Shown: positions 44,444 to 54,525, numbered from the stretch's first letter. The stretch is DNA of 64,000 nt from Parasphingorhabdus cellanae (GCF_017498565.1 NZ_CP071794.1:930001-994000), one strand, 5' to 3'. Numbers and translations are program-made. Notes: generated from the sequence alone by a model not told the origin.

Positions 44444-46548
44444 ATGAGCAATACACTAGATATTGGGCTGTTTGCAAAAAACAAAGTTCGCCTTGTAACG
44501 CAAACGGCGGTGGCCGAATGCGGCCTTGCGTGTCTCGCAATGGTGGCTTCGTACCATGGCCTCGAAGTTGATTTGGCAACTTTAAGACATAAATTTCGGC
44601 CATCGACGCGCGGCATTACATTAAAATCCTTAATGCAGATGTCAGATCAAATGGGGCTCTCATCTCGCGCGGTTCAACTCGAATTGGAAGACTTGGGCGC
44701 ATTACGTATGCCTGCTATTCTGCATTGGGATATGGCGCACTTCGTCGTGATTGAGCAAGTACGGTCACAAAAGGCTTTAATCCATGATCCCGGGGGGTCA
44801 GCAAATGGATCTCATTCGAAAAAATTTCAGATCATTTCACGGGAGTCGCTCTTGAGCTAGAACCTTTGGATGAGTTCGAGCAAGGGGATTTTCGTCAGCA
44901 ACTAAAATTATCAGACTTATGGTCGAACATAAAAGGCACAAAACGGGCGGTTGGCCAAGTGGTTCTGCTTTCTTTATTGCTTCAGGTATTTGCGCTTTCG
45001 ACGCCGTATTATGTCCAACTAGCTGTTGATCAAGCTCTTCAGAACCAAGATATTCCGTTTCTTATTAAGCTAGCTCTTTTTTTTGCAGCACTAATCGTTT
45101 TGGCCGGAATGACCACAATTCTTCGTTCGTCAATTTTATTGAGTCTTGGATCGCTTTTCGGAAGCGGATTGTCCTCGAACATATCTCGCAAACTTTTCAG
45201 ACTACCGATAGATTGGTTTTATCGTCGTCATCTCGGTGACATATTATCTAGATTTCAATCTGTTACCCCAATTCGCAAACTTTTGGCAGAAGACGCGCCA
45301 GCTGCAATTGTTGATGGAGTGCTCGCGCTTTCGACACTGATCGTAATGGCAATATACTCTAATTTGCTCGCATTTGTCTCGTTCGTTGGAATGGTGGGGA
45401 TAATTGCGGTTCGCTTATCCATCTTTTTGGCCCAACGACGAGCGCAAGAGGATATGCTAATAGCGAATGCTCGCGAACAATCTGTTCTCATCGAGACATT
45501 ACGTGGCATCCGTTCTTTAAGACTATCAGGGCAGGAGTCTCTCCGACATGCGCTCTGGCGGACACGAATGGTAGAAGCGGTAAACTCGGCCATCCGATTT
45601 AATCGACTAGAAAACTGGCAAAACGCACTAGAATATACGATTCTCGGTATAGAAAATGTGGTTGTGATCCTTGTCGCTATCAGCCTTGCTGTTGAAGGAG
45701 GGTTTACCGTTGGAATGATAATGGCATTCCTAGCCTATAAGGTTCTATTTTTTGTCGCCGTTTCAACCTTGTTGGATCGGTTCATCGAATTCAAAATGCT
45801 TGATCTTCACTTGGAACGACTAGCTGATATAGCCCTTACAGAAGATGACTTAGGATTGCAGGAATATGGAAATGTACAGGCAAATTTGGTAGGTTCAATT
45901 GAACTACGCGGAGTGAAATATCGCTATGGTGACACAGAGCCATACGTACTCAACGGTATTGACCTCAAAATTTCAAATGGCGAGACAATTGCAATAACTG
46001 GCACGTCTGGAGGTGGAAAGTCCACCCTGATTCATTTGCTTTTGGGTCTATTTCGACCGTCTGCTGGAGAAGTTTGGATAGACGATGTGCCAATACACAC
46101 ATTTGGATATCAAAATTATCATAGACAAGTGAGCGCAGTATTGCAGGATGACACCCTGTTCGCCGGATCGCTTGGCGACAATATTACTATGTTTGATGAA
46201 AACCCGGATATGGAAAAGGTTGTCAAGGCATCGACAGCCGCTGCTATATACAGCGATGTAAAAAAGATGCCGATGGGCTTTGATACTCTCGTAGGAGATA
46301 TGGGCAACGCGTTGTCAGGGGGGCAGCAGCAACGGGTCATCTTAGCGCGAGCGTTGTATAGGGAGCCCAAGGTATTGGTGCTGGACGAAGCAACTTCACA
46401 TTTGGATGAGGAAACAGAAAAAAGCATCAACGAGGCAATAGCAAATTTGGGTATCACGCGAGTTATTGTAGCTCATCGGAAAGAGACCATTGCGAAAGCT
46501 GATAGGGTTGTTCGCTTAGATCGTGGATTAGTGACTGCTATACGATAA
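44444..46548 (+). pseudogene. C39-peptidase ABC transporter (PCAT) split by a one-base frameshift
   Basis: Frame 1 (44444-44860) is the C39 peptidase domain: Gln20 and Cys26 in QTAVAECGLACLAM, His99 in WDMAHFVVIE, Asp115 in IHDPG. It breaks off after the G6 tract at 44792-44797. In the next frame sequence continues as KWISFEKISDHFTGVALELE, the normal linker, and runs through six membrane helices and the ATPase (Walker A GTSGGGKST, LSGGQQQR, VLVLDEATSHLD, VAHRKE) to 46548. One added G restores a 701-residue PCAT that would cut double-glycine leaders and export the peptide. Real mutation, slippage-expressed gene or sequence error are all possible. Confidence 0.88.
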
Positions 46549-46550
46549 GG

Positions 46551-46613
46551 CTATTTAGGTATACCTTTGTGGGTATTTTCGATTGGTTGACTATACCTAA
46601 ATAGACCTATAGT
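46551..46613 (+). promoter_or_regulatory. Promoter with 13-bp inverted repeats before the precursor gene
   Basis: CTATTTAGGTATA (46551-46563) and TATACCTAAATAG (46592-46604) are a perfect inverted pair, centres 41 bp apart. TTGACT (46587) and TATAGT (46608) could be -35 and -10 with a short 15-base spacer filled by the right arm. This suggests a repressor site or loop operator; a second small pair TCGTA / TACGA follows at 46624-46639. No T-tract, so not a terminator. Confidence 0.5.
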
Positions 46614-46663
46614 GTGATCTTGCTCGTATATTTGTACGAAGCAAATACAGATGGAGAATACAG

Positions 46664-46831
46664 ATGTTTAATAGCAAAAAGAAAGAACAAGTTAAATCCA
46701 ATGGCGGCGTTTTTGCTCATCCTATCCGTACCTTAAAAGAAACCGAAATCGCTCAGGTGAGCGGCGGTAAGGGTATTTCTGCGCAGGATGCTCATGCGAA
46801 AGTAATGGGCGCTGCACATCATTTTGCCTAA
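46664..46831 (+). CDS. Double-glycine leader precursor peptide (candidate RiPP/bacteriocin)
   Basis: A 55-codon gene with GGAG 8 bases upstream, too short for usual gene callers. Residues 1-35 form a leader ending LKETEIAQVSGG, fitting the LSxxELxxIxGG consensus cut by C39 peptidases after Gly35. The 20-residue core starts KGISAQDAHAK and ends with two adjacent His, Phe and Ala; it has no Cys, one Asp (core position 7), two Lys and three His. It lies between the C39 ABC exporter and an asparagine-synthetase-like enzyme, which makes a modified, exported peptide likely. Confidence 0.8.
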   Translation: MFNSKKKEQVKSNGGVFAHPIRTLKETEIAQVSGGKGISAQDAHAKVMGAAHHFA

Positions 46832-46893
46832 ACGGCTATTTCAATCCTGTTATAAAACAAGGTAAGCCGTTAGATATTTGATAAATATAAAAG

Positions 46894-46926
46894 GAGCCGC
46901 GTTTATTCTGCGGCTCTTTTTATTTG
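46894..46926 (+). terminator. Rho-independent terminator after the precursor gene
   Basis: GAGCCGC (46894-46900), 9-base loop, GCGGCTC (46910-46916), then TTTTTATTT. It should stop most transcripts after the precursor, so peptide is made in excess over the enzyme downstream. Confidence 0.88.
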
Positions 46927-46966
46927 GATAGCCGAATGCGAGGATTTCAATGAGTGGGGTGTTGTC

Positions 46967-48412
46967 ATGTTGAGTGCCAAACTAAATCTGAAGGACGTTC
47001 ACTCTGCTATAGAACATGATACATCAAGAGCCACTTTTGGCGAAAGTACCATCAGTAAATTTAAATCCAAACATCTTCAGTTTTCAGCCGTTAGCAGGGA
47101 TGGTGTGATTGAATTTTGGATTGGCGAGGATGAAGATCCATACTTAGGAATAGATCGATCAGTGCCCTTGGAGCAATACCGTGACATAGATGATCAACAA
47201 GGGATTAAAATCAGAATCTCGAATGATGGCAGAGCTCGAGTTGAACTTGCCCGCACCGACGTAACTGGATCTCCTATCTATATCTCAAATACAGGAAGTC
47301 AGATCATCATTTCCTGGAAAATTGAAGAAGTTGTCGCTTCCATAGCGAACCCTTTGCCCAATGAACAAAGTTGCAAGCAATTCCTTTCTCATGGCCCAAA
47401 ACCGATACGGGAACAGATAATTAAAGGGCTTTACATGCTCTGGCCGGGCGAGGCTTGTATTTTCGATAAAACAGGCCTGTCGTTTCACGAAGCTACTTCC
47501 AGAGATATAGTTCAGAGCGGAGTATTAAGCAATTCCGCGGTTGCAACAGAACATTTTATTTTTCTGATTTCGCAATCTCTGGAACGGGCAGTTAAAAAAT
47601 CAGAGAGAACCGCTATTGAATTGAGCGGAGGATATGACTCGTCTTGCGTCGCGATTGCGGCGGCGCAGTTACGTTCAGATTTGTATTCTTATGCGGCGCT
47701 GCAGTTGGGAGCAGTGGGCATACAGCAAAACGAAAGACGTCAAGAATTAGTTTCAAGTCTCGGTCTGATAGATGCTACCGCTCCCGCTAACTCCACCTTG
47801 CCTTTTGCGGCACTCAACTTAAAAGAATGCAGCAGGACACCATATGATGATATGTTTCGGATGTCGTGCGTCAACGCGTTAGAAAAACATGATGGCGGCG
47901 ATATCGACCTAGTTCTTACGGGAATCGGAGGTGATGAACTGACAATGGAAAATACTGTCGGCCGTGAAGAATGGGAAGTAAACTCCAGAATTGCGTCTTC
48001 CGCTATTGATGCGTCGACTAGTCGCTCGGATATGTTTATGAGAAGAGACATATGGCTTGTTCAACCTCTGACTTCCCGGCGCGTTGTAGATTTTTGCCGG
48101 GCGTTACCTCAATCAATGCGACAAGGTCGTATGTTAAGTGTACTGTCATTGGCCCGAGCTGGCTTGAGTGATGGTTTTCTTTTTCCAAGATATGGAGAAC
48201 ACTTTGGCGTGATGTCTCAACACGAAGCCTCCATGTTTGATTTTGATAAGGCATTTGCCGAATCTTTGATAGCTGATTTTAACTTGATTGATTTGGACGC
48301 GCTGCTGGTAGATGCTCGAAAAGCAACAGTGCATGGATTCAATTTTGAGTTGATTGCTCGCTTATGGTTCGCACTCAAGCTTGAGACTATTTTGAGGCGA
48401 TATGTATCTTAA
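46967..48412 (+). CDS. Asparagine-synthetase-like enzyme, candidate RiPP-modifying
   Basis: A 481-residue protein. The C-terminal half is an AsnB-type ATP-pyrophosphatase domain: PP-loop SGGYDSS at 220-226, GIGGDELT near 325. The N-terminal half has the fold-like TGSPIYISNTGSQIIISW seen in AsnB and McjC but no Cys2, so no glutaminase activity. Lasso-peptide cyclases (McjC) have this build; they activate an Asp/Glu carboxylate by AMP and form an amide. Here it follows a double-glycine precursor past a terminator. Macrolactam or amide formation on the core Asp is a reasonable guess; no lasso B protein is present. Confidence 0.8.
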   Translation: MLSAKLNLKDVHSAIEHDTSRATFGESTISKFKSKHLQFSAVSRDGVIEFWIGEDEDPYLGIDRSVPLEQYRDIDDQQGIKIRISNDGRARVELARTDVTGSPIYISNTGSQIIISWKIEEVVASIANPLPNEQSCKQFLSHGPKPIREQIIKGLYMLWPGEACIFDKTGLSFHEATSRDIVQSGVLSNSAVATEHFIFLISQSLERAVKKSERTAIELSGGYDSSCVAIAAAQLRSDLYSYAALQLGAVGIQQNERRQELVSSLGLIDATAPANSTLPFAALNLKECSRTPYDDMFRMSCVNALEKHDGGDIDLVLTGIGGDELTMENTVGREEWEVNSRIASSAIDASTSRSDMFMRRDIWLVQPLTSRRVVDFCRALPQSMRQGRMLSVLSLARAGLSDGFLFPRYGEHFGVMSQHEASMFDFDKAFAESLIADFNLIDLDALLVDARKATVHGFNFELIARLWFALKLETILRRYVS

Positions 48413-48673
48413 GGTTTCTTTCTCAAAAACGCACTGCTGATTCCTTTTTTCGGGACTTAACCTTGAGCTGCAGTCTTAGCGGCTTTGATCGAAACTTCGG
48501 ATATCATTACGAACTTTGATTAGAGATTTGACGTCAGAATACATCGAAAAACTGCCAGTTCGATTTTGGACAGTTAATAGAGAGTAGTGTACTTACACAG
48601 TTGGAACCACTGAACATGGCCCGATTAGGTCAGACACTGACTACCTCAGGGCTTCAACGCGAGGAATTTGTAA

Positions 48674-49486
48674 ATGAAAACCGCCATGACAGCATTTGCC
48701 ACACTCACGCTTGTACTGGGAACAGCAGCCTGCAGCGTCGATGCAACAAGCAAGATAGAAGCAACTTCAGCGACAGGCAACGCAATTTCCGGCACTTGGA
48801 AAATAGATACCTCTACTGCGAAATCTGAAAATAGTGATTCAAAATTCACGCTTATTGATGGCACTTTTTCGTGTAGCAACTGCATACCGCCTTATTCGAC
48901 AATTGCCGATGGGCAATGGAAGCCAATGGTTCGTTCTGGCTTCGACGAGATGAAGGTAGAAGTCGTTGACGACAAAACGGTCAAATCCACTGTTCGCCTC
49001 AAAGGACGCGAACTTAGCGAATTGACTTGGACGGTGAGCGACGACGGCTCATCACTCACACAGTATTTCGTTAATCTTGCGGGAGATGAAACAACTGAAG
49101 GATCGGTGTCTATGAACCGGACTGCTGATGCGCCTGAAGGCGCGCACGCCGTGTCAGGCAGTTGGGCACTGGCAGAGGTTGGCGAAATGAGCGAGGCATC
49201 TCTCCTCGCTACCTACACCCTTGAAGGTGGTACTTTTTCAAATAAATCTAATGGCGCGGTTTGGAGCGCGACGCTGGGAGGCGATCCTGTTGCGATTGAA
49301 GGCAGCCAAAGCGGCACGATGGCCAAGGTCGAGAAGGTAAGCGATAGTGTCTATCGCATAACCTATATTCTGGACGATGAGGTCGTAAATATCACGGAAA
49401 TGACGATCAACGATGATACGCTATCAGTCGTTCGAACAGATCCGCGCGACAACAGCGTTTTCCGCTATATCGCGACGCGTCAGTAA
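48674..49486 (+). CDS. Hypothetical lipoprotein with two repeated domains
   Basis: A 270-residue protein with a lipobox (LGTAAC, Cys20) and a mature chain of two similar halves, each starting with ISGTWK or VSGSWA and rich in beta-strand pattern, like small lipocalin-type barrels. ATG has a GAGG site 10 bases upstream. I do not recognise the family. Located after the RiPP locus; whether it gives self-protection or is unrelated cannot be told. Confidence 0.7.
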   Translation: MKTAMTAFATLTLVLGTAACSVDATSKIEATSATGNAISGTWKIDTSTAKSENSDSKFTLIDGTFSCSNCIPPYSTIADGQWKPMVRSGFDEMKVEVVDDKTVKSTVRLKGRELSELTWTVSDDGSSLTQYFVNLAGDETTEGSVSMNRTADAPEGAHAVSGSWALAEVGEMSEASLLATYTLEGGTFSNKSNGAVWSATLGGDPVAIEGSQSGTMAKVEKVSDSVYRITYILDDEVVNITEMTINDDTLSVVRTDPRDNSVFRYIATRQ

Positions 49487-49683
49487 TTACAGATTGGGAT
49501 AATTTGTGCACCCAGTTTAATCACGCGAAGTAGGGTAAGTCTATCTGCCACTACTTGAGTCCGAGCAAGTGGCAGTATTTTTGTCGCATCCAAACGCCAT
49601 CTTTTCGAGGTCACTGATTGGCGATTATGCCGTAGAGTCAAACTGTAACATCGGGTGACTGGCGAGACATTCTCTATCTTCGA

Positions 49684-50170
49684 TTATAGCCTTTCCCGGA
49701 GAGCTTCATAGGGTGTTTTCCCATTGAAGGCGCCGTGCGGTCGATGGAAGTTGTAGAAGCGCTCCCACTGGTCGAGTTTGTCTTCCAGATCGACGTCGCC
49801 TTTATAGCTTAACAGCTGGTAAAACTCCTGCTGATCTGATCGGTGTGATCGTTCCACTTTGCCGTTCAGTTGCGGTGTGCCGCGTTTGATATAGGCATGT
49901 CGGATACCCAGATCTTCGACGTGCCAATGGAATTTGGCCTGGAACTCGTGGCCATTGTCAGTTCTGATTTCGCGAATGCGGAAAGGGAACTTGTCGATAA
50001 TGTGATCGACGAAGTCGATCGCATTGGCTTGTGTATGTTTTTTATAGACTTTCAGGGCGCGAACGCGGGTCGCATCATCAATCGCCGTATATTGGAAGCG
50101 GTGTATCTTCTCGCCCTTCTTTCCAATAAAAGTCAGGGACTTAACATCCATCTGTCCGATATGCATGCAG
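49684..50170 (-). mobile_element. IS481-family transposase fragment
   Basis: About 160 codons from GQMDVKSLTFIGKKGEK to the end YEALRERL, containing the DDE core: DVK..., EIRTDNGHEF, and the RGTPQLNGKVERSHRSDQQE Glu segment. The N-terminal helix-turn-helix half is missing; the fragment abuts the 3' end of a restriction-modification gene. An inactive remnant. Confidence 0.82.
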
Positions 50171-52387
50171 GCCACGGTTCAGCCGCACCATGCTTCCAAA
50201 GTTATCAAATTTGCTGTCAAGCCGAGAGATGATTCGCTCTGCACGCTTGTCGTAGCGAGGATTGATCAAGCCAAGACGATTGATGTCAGCGACATCTAAC
50301 GTGCTCATCGGCTCAAACTCAGACGGTGATGAGAAACTTACAATGTTGAGGGTCTTCGACGGTTTCGCTTTGCGAGTGAAGAATATGGTGTTCTCGATAT
50401 TTGCATCGCGAAATACTTTATACTCGAAAATACTGAGTTCAGCAGTCGACCATTCGTTTAGCAAGCTGTGTCGGACTCTTGAGAAGTTGGCAGAGTTCAA
50501 CCAGGAGTCAGGTACAATGTAGGCCAGAATGCCGTCCGACTTGAGTAGTCGGATACCCTTCTCAATAAAGTAGACATAGAAGTCCGTCTGGTATTCTGTG
50601 AGTTTGTATCGGTCTTGATAATAGAGCGCTTGATCCTTTCCGGCAGAGAAGAGGTACGGCGGGTTTCCTATGACACAGTCGAACCCCTTCGTATCGGCTA
50701 GGAAAGGAAACTCTGCTTCCCAATCGAACACATTCATTGCAATGTGATCGTCGTCGGAGAATAGAGAGTATGAGTAGGTCTTGTAAAAATCGCTTGCTAT
50801 GAGCGAATTGCCGCATCTAATGTTTTGCCCCAAGTCCGGTAGCGCCCTAATTTGGAAAAAATCCATTTGCCTTGCCATAGCATCAGCTGTTTCGCCTTCG
50901 AGGACCTTTAGTAGAAGTGATAGCTTGGTCACCTCGACGGCCTGCGTATCGATATCCACTCCATAAATGTGCGTCAGCAGAATCCGTCGGCGTTCCGCCA
51001 TTGTTAGGCGCCAATCATCTTTTCCGACTTCAAGCAGCTTTGGCTCTTTGCCTCCCGTGTATTTGGCAGGATCGTCGGAAACGTAAGCATCCCGATACCA
51101 ATTCAACAGATATTGATAAGCGCCAATCAGGAATGAGCCAGAGCCGCAGGTGGGATCGATTACACGGATAGGAGCAGGGTGTTTCGTACGCCTATCCTCC
51201 CCCGACGCCTGCGAGGGTGTTCTCCCTTCCAGCAATTTTCCCAAAGTGTTTTGGACTATGTAATCGACGATGTAGGCTGGTGTGTAGTAAACGCCCCCGG
51301 CTTTCTTCACCTCGGGTTTTTCTTCGATGATCGCCCGGGAACCAGCGAGCCTTATGACCTTCCCTAGGAAGCGCTCATAGACTTGCCCCAGGATATCGGC
51401 AGGCAGCACAGAAAACTCGTATGGACTCTCTGGGTAATACAGACTTTTCAGGATTGGCTTCAGCACCTTATCGTCGATCGCGAGATCGAGCGTAAATGTG
51501 TCCAATGTTTCAGCTGACCCATCTCCCTTTCTGAAATGGAAAAGCCCTGAATTGTAACGGTCGTCTGCCTTGAGGAAGAGCGAAGTCAAACCACTGTAAA
51601 CTTCCTTCGTCGAAGCAAGCGTCTGAAGTTGCCCGTACTTTTCAATGCCTCTATCCTCTGCGATGCGCAGAAACACAACTCGATCGATAATTCTTTGAAC
51701 TGCAGCATTTAGCTCTCGCACGTCCAACTGCCGATTTCGAAGTGCGATGTTCCGAGCTAGCGCTGCCCTCCATCCCTCGATTTCCTCAAGAAACGCATCA
51801 TCGACTTCGGCCGTCCCTCGTTTGCGCCGGTTGTCGTTCGCGTACTTATCGAAAGAGCCCTTCAGTACTGCTTCTTGAGAGAAAATCGCCGCGATTTCGT
51901 CCCATTTGTCGAGGTAGTCTTCGAAGGTATAATAGGCAGTACGGGCAACGCTCGCCTTGTCAGTCTTTTCCGGTTTGACTCGACAATCATAGACCGCGAG
52001 CTCCTCAAAATCGGTAAGGATCGAGAGGGGTAATTTAGCGCTCCACGCGTATCGTCTCAGTTGAAAAGCGGGACCTACGTCTCGCTTGATATTGACCGCA
52101 GGTTTCTTAGCTTCGAGGAAGAATTTTCGAGTTCCGCCCACCCGAAAAGCATAGTCAGGGGCTTTAGTGTTCCCCCCGATCTTGACGGCATCTTCGTGGA
52201 CTACATCCTTGTATGCTTCGGCATAGCCCTGTTCGTTGTCTATGTCCCAACCGAGCGCTTTGAAGAAGGGATCGATGAACTCTCTGCGGACCTGCGTCTC
52301 GTTATATGAGCTCGCTTGGTAGGCTTCCTTATGAAGTCGAAAGCGTTCAACTAGTTCAATAATACTCTTCGGTGCACTCATCGGCAC
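50145..52387 (-). pseudogene. Eco57I-type restriction-modification enzyme, 3' truncated
   Basis: 747 codons of a combined nuclease-methylase. PD-(D/E)XK motif with Asp78 and Glu92-x-Lys94 (KAPDYAFRVGG, FFLEAKKP), helical spacer, SAM motif VIDPTCGSGSFLIGAYQY and catalytic NPPY in DCVIGNPPYLFS. After RLNRGLHAYRTDG, the normal start of the target-recognition domain, the sequence passes into an IS481 fragment. Without its recognition domain the enzyme should be unable to select a site. Length of intact relatives is about 900-1,100 residues. Confidence 0.85.
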
Positions 52388-52739
52388 TCTATTGCACGCC
52401 CGCCTTGGATTGCAAAGCGCCTGACGCCAGATCTTTTGCGTTTACTCGGAAACTCTCGCGCACGTTGTAACTCGAAATCACATTTTTCGAAGCGGGGAAG
52501 TCCGCTTCTGCAAAGTTTGCGCCCAAAATTGGACATTCCGCAACCGGCCCAAATCGCGACCGATGCTGGGGTGCTGCGCGATATTCGAGCGACTTGACAG
52601 ACTGTTTAAAGCAAAATCAATTCGGCGTCAAAAGCCTTCACTTGGTCGCGGAACGCAGCCGTTACGCGAAAAAACCGCCCTTTTCGGTTGGAAAAGCTGT
52701 TAATTGAGCAGTGCCTTGTTGGTCGCGGAGAAATCAGAA
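52388..52739. other. Intergenic region between R-M gene and VWA gene
   Basis: 352 bases holding the divergent promoters of the truncated R-M gene (minus) and the VWA lipoprotein (plus). I see no gene, hairpin or repeat to report. Confidence 0.4.
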
Positions 52740-53933
52740 ATGCGGTTTGCGTACAATCTACTTTGCTCATTCTCGTTGCTTGTTGGGGCGTGCGCTGGTT
52801 CCGAGGAGGGAGATGAGGCAGCTTCGGAGATTGCCGAGAGTTTGACGAACCCAACAGGAGTTAGCGCTGAAGCGCGAATGCTCTTCACACGGTATATTGA
52901 CGACGAGGGAGAAGACTTCGAGGCGTGCTTTGGCAGCCTTCCGGAAACTCGTGCCGATCCTGCGAATGTAAGTTTTAAGGATAGCGACGACTTGCCCGGC
53001 CGCGATGCGATGAACCGCGTCATCATTGCCATTGATGCATCCGGTTCAATGGCTGGGCGGGTCGGTAACCAAACCAAGATGGAAGCCGCAAAAGCTGCTG
53101 CAATCGATTATACTTCCAGCTTGTCCGATGATGTCGAAGTTGGGCTGATCGCCTTTGGCCACCGCGGGAACAATTCCGAGAGCGGCAAAGAGAAGAGCTG
53201 TAGCGCGGTTGAGACCGTCTACGCAGTTGGAGGTGTTGACAAGCAACGCGTCGCTGCCGCCTTGACTGAATTTGATGCAACTGGGTGGACGCCGCTTGGA
53301 TCGGCGATTGAGAGCGCCGGGCGATCCTTCAAGCCAAGCAACATTCCAGGCGGCCAAGTTGTCTACGTCGTATCAGACGGGAAAGAGACGTGCGGCGGCG
53401 ACCCGATTTCCGCTGCGCGGAAGTTGCATCGAAGCGATGTTCAAGCTGTGGTGAACATAATCGGCTTTGATTTGGCCGCGAGCGATCGAGAGCAATTGAA
53501 AGCGGTGGCAACCGCCGGCGGCGGAGAGTTCTTGGAAGTAGACACGCCGAGCGAGTTGAAGTTGAGGTTACGAGAGGCAGCGGTCCGAAATCATAACAAC
53601 ACGGCGATGGGGCGGTCCAACATTAAAAATAGCACCCAGCAATCTGGAAATACGTTTCGTACCAATGTTGCCTTGGCGCAATTGTCTACATGCGTAACTG
53701 GCGCCTGGAGCCGCGAAAAGCAAGGTCTTGGAGCATGGCTTCAAACACGCAATTCAAACAATGACATCAATCGCGAAATCCGAACGCTGATCGACAGCCG
53801 CAAGGAGCAGTACCGCGAGCGAGCCGATGCGTATGAGCTTGCAGCGCGGAAGCGGCAAAAAGATGCGGCCGATATCTTAGAAGCAGATCAGAAGCGGGCC
53901 CGCGAGGACTACGAACGGACGAAGCAACGATAG
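52740..53933 (+). CDS. VWA-domain lipoprotein
   Basis: A 397-residue protein from ATG 52740 (GGAG upstream). Signal peptide with lipobox LLVGAC, then a von Willebrand A domain with the metal-site motif DASGSMAG at 99-106, TPLGSAIESAG and VVSDGKETCGGD. The C-terminal 100 residues are a charged coiled coil (RKRQKDAADILEADQKRARE). VWA lipoproteins bind protein partners in the periplasm; the partner is unknown. The gene stands alone in the island. Confidence 0.85.
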   Translation: MRFAYNLLCSFSLLVGACAGSEEGDEAASEIAESLTNPTGVSAEARMLFTRYIDDEGEDFEACFGSLPETRADPANVSFKDSDDLPGRDAMNRVIIAIDASGSMAGRVGNQTKMEAAKAAAIDYTSSLSDDVEVGLIAFGHRGNNSESGKEKSCSAVETVYAVGGVDKQRVAAALTEFDATGWTPLGSAIESAGRSFKPSNIPGGQVVYVVSDGKETCGGDPISAARKLHRSDVQAVVNIIGFDLAASDREQLKAVATAGGGEFLEVDTPSELKLRLREAAVRNHNNTAMGRSNIKNSTQQSGNTFRTNVALAQLSTCVTGAWSREKQGLGAWLQTRNSNNDINREIRTLIDSRKEQYRERADAYELAARKRQKDAADILEADQKRAREDYERTKQR

Positions 53934-54306
53934 GATAGTTCGCCCGCGATTAACTCGGTCGCCTAGGCGCAAGCGTTACTACGAATTTGCCAAGACAAGA
54001 GCGGCTGATATACCCAAAAAAATGGACGATCGATTGCCCGAAATTGGCGTTAGCCTAGCTTAGAGGTGAGGTGCTTTTGCTCTGGCAACTATCTGCAAGC
54101 AAGGCATAGTGAAGATTGCGCGCGGCTATCGCCTTGTCTCTGCAGTGAAGACCTGACGGTCAGAAGGCCGCATTTAGAAGTGGTATCGCAATGGCCCCTT
54201 CTGTTACCATTTAAACTCAAACCGGACCGTCAGCTTGCGGCCCATGATCAGACTCCATGTAAAGTGGCTGCAACTGTCTGGGAAGCCGACGTTCGGCAAA
54301 CTGCCG
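53934..54306. other. Intergenic region after the VWA gene
   Basis: 373 bases without a supported gene. Small open frames here have no recognisable product and no ribosome sites. No terminator hairpin with U-tract is visible. Confidence 0.4.
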
Positions 54307-54525
54307 CTAGGGATCACGCAACAAATCGGTCGCATCAATTTGAATATTAACTTCATCAAGCATCGAACGCAGATCAATAATCAAATTGCCAATATCTCGA
54401 TCACTGATCTTGGCGGCCTGTCCCCTTACAACGATTTCATGGGCATCTTCTAACCGTGCAGTGATCAGCGAAAATAATCCAGTTCGTACCTTGATTGGAT
54501 CAATTTCATCGTTTGTATCTGCCAT
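54307..54525 (-). CDS. Hypothetical small protein
   Basis: A 72-residue soluble protein from ATG 54525 (GGTTGGGAC just upstream), starting MADTNDEIDPIKVRTGLFSL, with helices predicted through ITARLEDAHEIVVRG and DLRSMLDEVNIQI. Codon use and the ribosome site make it look real. Family not recognised. It is divergent from the DUF3489 gene of the recombinase cassette. Confidence 0.55.
   Translation of the reverse strand: MADTNDEIDPIKVRTGLFSLITARLEDAHEIVVRGQAAKISDRDIGNLIIDLRSMLDEVNIQIDATDLLRDP

Noticed and set aside
43219..48412. Lasso peptide cluster
   Set aside because: The AsnB-like enzyme fits McjC, but there is no B1/B2 protein, and the precursor has a double-glycine leader with a C39 exporter, unlike lasso loci. 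Kept as an unclassified RiPP candidate.
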